Made by a program: the position numbers and the translations under genes | Notes under the pieces: generated by a model | The model's input: the letters and a program-made list of their open reading frames with translations, nothing else | Database searches by the model: none | What the model was told of the DNA's origin: nothing | Assembly (NCBI RefSeq): GCF_030644225.1 | Contig: NZ_CP128650.1 | Coordinates: forward strand, 248,001-312,000 | Length of the DNA stretch: 64,000 nt | Direction: 5' to 3' | From: Selenomonas dianae | Lineage (GTDB): Bacteria; Bacillota; Negativicutes; Selenomonadales; Selenomonadaceae | In this document: positions 59,801 to 64,000 of the stretch, piece after piece | How positions within the stretch are numbered: the first letter of the stretch is position 1 | Layout: each line of letters begins with the position of its first letter

Positions 59801-62558
59801 CACGCAGGCAACCGGCAAGGATAACACGCTGAATGTCAAGGGGGAGAACTCTGCGCAGAGCGTTGAGGGCTTCCAGAAGATGAACTTCAACACGAACGGC
59901 GTTGCTGCAGACGGCACAATGCTGAACGTCACGGGCAGTACAAAGACGAAGGTGAACTGGAACACACTGAAGGTGGACGGCAATGGGCGCAACATCAGTC
60001 TGCTGAAGAACAACCACGGAATCGACTTCGGTAGCACTTACACCGATGGGGATGTGAAGTCCGGTCTGAGCGCAGATAAAAAGAGCGAGACGAATGTCAG
60101 CGTCACTGCGGATAAGAAAGAGATCAAGTACACCGGCTATCAGTTCACGGGTGTCACGACGGCATCTGTCGATGGAACAAAGGCATATGGTGGTGTCTCC
60201 AAGGCAGGCAACGCAACGCATAACAACAGAATTACCGTAAATGGCAGCTATACGGAGGTGTACGGCGGCCATACGACCGGCACGAGCGACACGGCGGTCG
60301 AGAAGAAGAACAGCCACGATAATACCGTCACGATCACGGGCGGTACGCTCGGCAAGGTCTACGGCGGCTATACGGATGTGGACGGCGGCACGACGGAGAA
60401 CAACACCGTCAACCTCGGTGACGGGACGAATCCGCTTGCGCCGAGCACAACGATTGCAGAGATTCACGGCGGCAACAAGTCTGCGAAGGGCAACACGCTG
60501 AATGTCAACACGGCGGCGACGGTCGGTAAGATCGAGAATTTCTCCACGGTCGCGTTCAAGAATGCCGCCTCAAAGCTGACGCTGACGCAGGCAGGGGCGA
60601 ACTTTGACCTTGACTCCATCAAGGCTGACTTTGCGGCGACAGAGAGCGAGGTCGAGCTCGTCGAGAATGCAAACGGTCTGACGCTGAGGGGCGGCAAAAC
60701 ATTCCGCACGGAACTGAGCAAGGACGGCACGAAGGAAACGAACATCGAGGCGCGTGACGATAAGAAGATTGTTCGCTATGGCTATACCGTTGCAGGAGCA
60801 ACAGCGGCAACGACGCTCGGCACTGAGATGTGGGGTGGTCGCTCTGCGGCGGGCAACACGACCACGGGCAATCGCATCTCTGTGAATGACGGCAGCGGCA
60901 CCATGACAGTCTACGGCGGCTATACCAGCGGCAAGGGCGGCACGGCGGCGGATAAGAATGACAGCCATACGAACACCGTCACCGTCACGGGCGGCAATAT
61001 GACCGTCTACGGCGGCTGGACGAATGTCGCGGCCGGCAAGGCGGTGTCGAATACGGTGAACGTGACCGCCGATGCACAGGGGACGCTCGTCGGCGGCTAC
61101 TCCGCGAACGGTGAGGCATCGAACAACGTGGTCGATGTCAGGAATGCTGTCTTTACCGGCAATATCACAGGCGGTCAGGGAACGGCAGCAAACTACAACG
61201 TGATCCGTCTCCGCAATGCGTCGGTCAGGGGTACGATCACAGGCGGTATTGCACCGAATGTCAAGGACAACACGCTTGAGGTTTCCTATGGCACGGGTGC
61301 CTCCTCGTCGGTCGGCGACATCACCAATGTCCAGAGACTCCATTTCGATATGGAGAATGCGCCTGTGAGCAATGCGAACCCTCTGCTGAAGCTGACGAAT
61401 GTCAGCGGTGGCGGCGACAAGAATCTCACGGGGATGAAGTTCGCTGTTGCACGCAGTGGAGCAACGAAGAAGCTCGAAAAGGGCGACACGTTCACGCTCA
61501 TGGAGAACACGACTGCCCCCGGGAAAAAGATCACGGTCGGCAGTGGCGTGACGGCAGAGGGCAGGGATGGCGTATCGCGCAACTATACGTTTGACATCTC
61601 GACGGATGCGACGGGCAAGCTCATCGCAACGGTCACGAAGGCGGGCATGGGCGAGCAGTCCAAGTCCATCGTCGAGACACGTGCGGGCGCGAGTGCGTTC
61701 CTGAACGACGGCGGCGACTATCTCGTAGGCTCCGGCATGGAGGCGGCGAAGAAAGAGGCGCGTGCAGCGGCACAGGCGGGCAACGGAGCATATGGGCTCT
61801 GGGCAGGCATGGGCGGCGGTGCGCTGCGTCACAAGACGGGCTCCTACGTCGATATGAAGGGCTGGAATCTCGGTCTCGGCTGGGCGCGTGAGAACGCTGT
61901 GCAGGCGGGTACGCTGACCTTTGGCCCATTCGTCGAGTACGGGCGCGGCAGCTATGACTCCTACCTCGACGACGGTACGCACGGCAGCGGCAAGACGAGC
62001 TTCTTCGGCGCGGGTATGATGGCGAAACTGGAGACGGGCAGCCACTGGATCGACGGCTCGCTGCGCGTCGGCAGGACGAAGAGCGACTACACAGGGCTTG
62101 CAACCTACGATACGACGAGCACTTACTACGGCGTGCAGGTCGGCGTGGGCAAGGACTTCCATGTGAACGAAACCGACACCGTCGGTGCATATGTGCGCTA
62201 CGCGTATTCGCATACAGCGGGGACGAGCGCACATCTGAGCAGCGGCGAAACGTATGACTTCGACGCGGTGAACTCGCATCGTCTGCGCATTGGTACGCGC
62301 TATACGCACGGCATGGCAGACTTTGCTCAGTTCTATGCAGGTCTTGCATGGGAGTATGAGTTCGACGGCGACGCACGTGCGACCTCGCAGGGCGACAGTG
62401 CACCGAGCCCCTCGCTGAAGGGCAGCAGTGCGCTCCTCGAACTCGGTTATCGGTTCGCGCCGCAGGGCAGCCGCATGAGCTACGATCTGAACCTCACCGG
62501 ATGGCAGGGCAAGCGTCAGGGCATCACGGGCGGTGCATCCGTCAAGTGGGCGTTCTGA
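56889..62558 (+). CDS. Type V autotransporter with modular beta-helix passenger
   Basis: A 1889-residue outer-membrane autotransporter. Start is TTG 56889, 8 nt after GGAGG. A signal peptide (1-33, ending VSAAD) is followed by a passenger of Gly/Asn/Thr-rich turns of the type NTVTVTGGTVKGDIYGG. Five related modules begin near residues 35, 440, 806, 1077 and 1292; modules 2 to 5 open with a Y-x-GY-F / WGGRS-GN-T / VYGGWTSG / TAADKN-S pattern and close with an ENF-strand and LIENAHG. The C-terminal barrel (about 1630-1889) starts GAYGLWAGMGGG and ends KWAF, the Phe needed by BAM. It probably forms an adhesin on the outer membrane; ligand unknown. Confidence 0.93.
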   Translation: MFKEMKSRRLALLVAIALGGGGFLSSAQSVSAADVTGNNVEIDSAHEPLNNAKDDQNTPFGTAAGFIHEGSNSGNVTNNTLTFKDHLYGREVFGGFTFGKGNVTGNKVFINPATATPPGSIVNAAYGGVTDGGGSVEDNHVTFNGTRANGDIIGGMTTRKSYAKDGRGNGAAKKNTATLEGGTVDTVYGGYTGEGSDGDVVGNTALVKGGVVTTDVYGGYAAQGGAAKDNIAKITNGTVNGTIYGGYAAEKDVTGNRVTVSGGSVGSSVYGGKAGVGNATNNTVTIAGTGTVGQHVYGGGSTGGDAINNTVNLGDGTSNAVGTITGTIFGGRTSSAKDQTTGNTLNVNANAQAGNIENFSTINFDFSHVDTSRTLLKLVNTYNNKTKLQSLDQLHVKNAKVGGGTLIENAHGFELGNSTDVGRTEGQTETIIKKDMGAKKIIYRTYQFKNATEKDTDGLTTWGGRSLLGNTTTKNEITLTGHHGGQDVYGGWTSGTGSTATGENAKNHSIDNKITFNGAASDTVGNMFGGLTVSTGGNATGNRAVLKEGKVTGSLTGGSVGGNGGSATGNFVDIEGGEVVGTTYGGSVGSTGKAEKNIVTVTGGTVKGDIYGGKSTSGNATGNEVTIKGGSATNSDVYGGESASGDATGNTVTVTKGSVRNIDGGRTGSGNATGNTVNIGDGKSDYTGSISGKINGGSSSGGGRDYTTGNTLNLYDNATAANINNFAEINFRFNQYVDTTATFLTLNDGGGTTIRSLSDINVHGAHAMKGTLIRNAHGVTVSDNKHRLVKTMSDTNKEFVLAKGTNEITYEGYSFAHQTTPTTAQNGADTDTWGGRSVGGNSTHDNEITVNSDSHTNVYGGWTSGEGTTAADKNNSYKNKVTVKGSATVSGKVYGGFTDVAGGTATGNTVTVEKDLNADLVGGKAAAEASDNTVNVTNATVKSVTGGEGTTTNNNTVNLNGAAVNGAVKGGTQATGKDNTLNVKGENSAQSVEGFQKMNFNTNGVAADGTMLNVTGSTKTKVNWNTLKVDGNGRNISLLKNNHGIDFGSTYTDGDVKSGLSADKKSETNVSVTADKKEIKYTGYQFTGVTTASVDGTKAYGGVSKAGNATHNNRITVNGSYTEVYGGHTTGTSDTAVEKKNSHDNTVTITGGTLGKVYGGYTDVDGGTTENNTVNLGDGTNPLAPSTTIAEIHGGNKSAKGNTLNVNTAATVGKIENFSTVAFKNAASKLTLTQAGANFDLDSIKADFAATESEVELVENANGLTLRGGKTFRTELSKDGTKETNIEARDDKKIVRYGYTVAGATAATTLGTEMWGGRSAAGNTTTGNRISVNDGSGTMTVYGGYTSGKGGTAADKNDSHTNTVTVTGGNMTVYGGWTNVAAGKAVSNTVNVTADAQGTLVGGYSANGEASNNVVDVRNAVFTGNITGGQGTAANYNVIRLRNASVRGTITGGIAPNVKDNTLEVSYGTGASSSVGDITNVQRLHFDMENAPVSNANPLLKLTNVSGGGDKNLTGMKFAVARSGATKKLEKGDTFTLMENTTAPGKKITVGSGVTAEGRDGVSRNYTFDISTDATGKLIATVTKAGMGEQSKSIVETRAGASAFLNDGGDYLVGSGMEAAKKEARAAAQAGNGAYGLWAGMGGGALRHKTGSYVDMKGWNLGLGWARENAVQAGTLTFGPFVEYGRGSYDSYLDDGTHGSGKTSFFGAGMMAKLETGSHWIDGSLRVGRTKSDYTGLATYDTTSTYYGVQVGVGKDFHVNETDTVGAYVRYAYSHTAGTSAHLSSGETYDFDAVNSHRLRIGTRYTHGMADFAQFYAGLAWEYEFDGDARATSQGDSAPSPSLKGSSALLELGYRFAPQGSRMSYDLNLTGWQGKRQGITGGASVKWAF

Positions 62559-62585
62559 GCATAGGCTAAAGTAAATATAGACAAC

Positions 62586-62635
62586 AAAAAGAGAGATCGG
62601 ATTTCCTCGAAGGAGGAGTCCGATCTCTCTTTTTA
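62586..62635. terminator. Terminator between autotransporter and vapC
   Basis: Stem AAAAAGAGAGATCGGA/TCCGATCTCTCTTTTT between convergent genes, with A and T tracts on both sides. Confidence 0.9.
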
Positions 62636-62647
62636 CTATACGAGTTA

Positions 62648-63052
62648 CTATACGAGATACACGCACGGCTCGTGATAATCTGCAAGCAACGTGTCATGCG
62701 TGAGAAATACCATGTTTTCGCATTTTGCTTGACAAATGAGCAGACGATCAAAGGGATCTTTGTGTGGTTTTGCCGTATCGGGGCGGTACAGTGATGACAG
62801 TGCGAAGATGTGACGGTCATGCAATGGAAGGCTCTGAAATCCTGCCTCCTGCGCATACACATCTATGGCTTGTGCGTTGATGGGCATTTGTGTCGGGTGT
62901 AGGAGATGTTTTAGCTCGATTTCCCAGAGCGAGATGATGCTGTAATAGACATCGTTTCCTGTATGCGTCAGGAGTTCTCCTGCCTTTTTTGGCAGCCTGT
63001 CATCATCAAGGAGCGCCCATAGGAGTATATGTGTATCGATGAGGTGTTTCAT
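62648..63052 (-). CDS. vapC: VapC-type PIN-domain ribonuclease toxin
   Basis: A 134-residue PIN-domain protein. Acidic active-site residues are visible in LIDTHILLWAL (first Asp), SLWEIELKHLL (Glu), HKDPFDRLLICQA (Asp pair) and LTHDTLLADY. This variant (LLDTHxxLW) is the common VapC type. It would cut specific tRNA or rRNA. It overlaps the antitoxin gene by 4 bp (ATGA). Confidence 0.92.
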   Translation of the reverse strand: MKHLIDTHILLWALLDDDRLPKKAGELLTHTGNDVYYSIISLWEIELKHLLHPTQMPINAQAIDVYAQEAGFQSLPLHDRHIFALSSLYRPDTAKPHKDPFDRLLICQAKCENMVFLTHDTLLADYHEPCVYLV

Positions 63053-63288
63053 GCAAGCCCCTCGAACAGGTCGGCGATCTCCTCGTCCCAGTGGTCGAAA
63101 TCGTCCGGAATGGTAAATTTCCCTTTTGCTGTGCCAAGTCGTTTCGGCGGTGTGATCGCTGTGGGTAACATGCCGGTTTTGTGTGCAGCGGTTGCCGGCA
63201 TTCGAGAATGACTGCTGTTATTTGCCGCGCACGATATGTGCAGCATTTTTTTGCGTGCGGCGTTGGTTTTGTATTTGACTTGACGCAT
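63049..63288 (-). CDS. VapB-like antitoxin
   Basis: A 79-residue protein preceding vapC. The C-terminus KGKFTIPDDFDHWDEEIADLFEG matches the toxin-wrapping tail of VapB/DUF2281-type antitoxins. The N-terminal part is basic and lacks an obvious ribbon-helix-helix. ATG 63288 follows AAAGGAGC; the frame continues upstream without a ribosome site. Confidence 0.82.
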   Translation of the reverse strand: MRQVKYKTNAARKKMLHISCAANNSSHSRMPATAAHKTGMLPTAITPPKRLGTAKGKFTIPDDFDHWDEEIADLFEGLA

Positions 63289-63322
63289 GAGAAACGCTCC
63301 TTTCTGAAAATCATTCAAGTAT

Positions 63323-63351
63323 ATGATACTACACCCCCCGATCTTTTTCAA
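63323..63351 (-). promoter_or_regulatory. Promoter of the VapBC-like operon
   Basis: Minus strand TTGAAA (63346-63351) and TATCAT (63323-63328), 17-bp spacer. Confidence 0.65.
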
Positions 63352-63391
63352 TCCGCGCGCAGCGTGCGCCGCATTATTTTCCGCGAAAGTC

Positions 63392-63420
63392 TTTACTTTT
63401 CGCTTCCTCTTTCGTACAAT
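63392..63420 (+). promoter_or_regulatory. Possible promoter of pfkA
   Basis: TTTACT (63392-63397) and TACAAT (63415-63420), 17-bp spacer. Confidence 0.5.
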
Positions 63421-63464
63421 ATAAACAATAAATGATTCATGCAGATAGGGACGGGGGATGTTTT

Positions 63465-64000
63465 ATGCTGAAAAAGGCGATTGCGGTTGTTACCTCGGGC
63501 GGAGACAGTCCGGGCATGAATGCGGCGGCGCGTGCGGTGGTGCGCACGGCGATCTATGAGGGCGTGGAGGTCTACGGCATCCATAACGGCTACAGCGGGA
63601 TGGTGCACGATGATATTGAAAAACTCACGACGCGCAGCGTCAGCGATCTCATCCAACGCGGCGGCACGTTCCTCGGCACGGCGCGCAGCAAGTCGTTCAT
63701 GACCCCCGAGGGGCGGCAGACGGCGTTCGAGAATCTGCGCAAGCGCGACATCGAGGGACTGGTCATCATCGGCGGCGACGGCTCTCTGACGGGCGGCTCG
63801 CTCCTCAGTAAGGAGACGGGGATGCCGATTGTTGGACTGCCGGGGACGATCGACAACGATGTCTGGGGCATGGACTATACCATCGGCTGTGATACGGCGT
63901 GCAATACGATTGTGGATGCGATCAACAAGCTGCGCGATACGGCTTCGGCGCACCGCCGCATCATCCTCGTCGAGGTCATGGGGCGGCACTCGGGCTGGCT
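63465..64000 (+). CDS. pfkA: ATP-dependent 6-phosphofructokinase, partial (C-terminus outside window)
   Basis: The first 178 residues of a bacterial PFK. Motifs: [21 protein letters not shown] (ATP loop), [22 protein letters not shown], the catalytic [22 protein letters not shown] and [11 protein letters not shown] at the edge. It phosphorylates fructose 6-phosphate. ATG 63465 follows GGGGGAT. Confidence 0.96.
   Translation, partial: MLKKAIAVVTSGGDSPGMNAAARAVVRTAIYEGVEVYGIHNGYSGMVHDDIEKLTTRSVSDLIQRGGTFLGTARSKSFMTPEGRQTAFENLRKRDIEGLVIIGGDGSLTGGSLLSKETGMPIVGLPGTIDNDVWGMDYTIGCDTACNTIVDAINKLRDTASAHRRIILVEVMGRHSGW

Noticed and set aside
57400-61300. CRISPR-like or satellite repeats
   Set aside because: The repetition is in frame and encodes beta-helix turns of the autotransporter passenger.

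Overview
The window looks like a chromosomal segment of a Negativicutes bacterium, most likely Selenomonas or a close relative (Selenomonadaceae). The grounds are a GC-rich chromosome with Firmicutes-style Shine-Dalgarno sites and an HPr that keeps the regulatory serine, together with a classical type V outer-membrane autotransporter ending in Phe, methionine/biotin/thiamine salvage loci and a C4-dicarboxylate/aspartase pair. The genus is inferred; no rRNA or tRNA gene was found.

Layout. 1-4173: three tandem secreted paralogues with a calcium-loop motif, then LemA and a double-TPM protein. 4.3-4.9 kb: HicAB toxin-antitoxin. 4.9-10.8 kb: succinyl-CoA synthetase, aldose epimerase, ferredoxin, PTS enzyme I and HPr. 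11-15.3 kb: envelope-associated TPR and PRC-barrel proteins, a TPP riboswitch with thiM-thiD, and an FMN-binding protein. 15.4-25.7 kb: chemoreceptor, OPT transporter, a structured ~555-nt RNA candidate, M20 peptidase, DcuC-type transporter, aspartase, a truncated methylase fragment and Hsp20. 25.9-33.6 kb: ArsC/Spx-like protein, YeiH exporter, DNA glycosylase-like protein, HigBA-like TA, purA, purB and two metallophosphatases. 33.6-42.2 kb: a type I-like TA, the BirA-controlled bioY-bioD-bioA cluster, a membrane protein, a MATE pump and metQIN. 42.4-52.5 kb: Fur-type promoter with DUF3793 and flavodoxin, wall hydrolase-TPR fusion, methyltransferase and HD protein, a type III (ToxN/AbiQ) TA, pheA-aroF, RidA and pyruvate kinase. 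52.6-55.1 kb: AT-rich type II restriction-modification locus. 55.2-64 kb: Na+/alanine symporter, 1889-residue autotransporter, VapBC and the start of pfkA.

How it works together. Core metabolism (sugar uptake, glycolysis, succinate/aspartate metabolism, purines, aromatic amino acids) alternates with small defence or addiction modules: HicAB, HigBA, a type I-like pair, a type III system, VapBC, a restriction-modification operon and a methylase remnant. Vitamin supply is controlled by a TPP riboswitch (thi) and a BirA operator (bio).

Most notable items. (1) A candidate structured RNA at 20145-20699 has a perfect consensus promoter, paired 5' and 3' ends, internal hairpins and a strong terminator, and matches no RNA class I recognise. 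(2) A 20-residue hydrophobic peptide gene has its Shine-Dalgarno site locked in a hairpin and faces a convergent small RNA. (3) A ToxN-type system has a two-repeat RNA antitoxin. (4) A dispersed ~160-bp palindromic repeat family shows compensatory changes in its stems.
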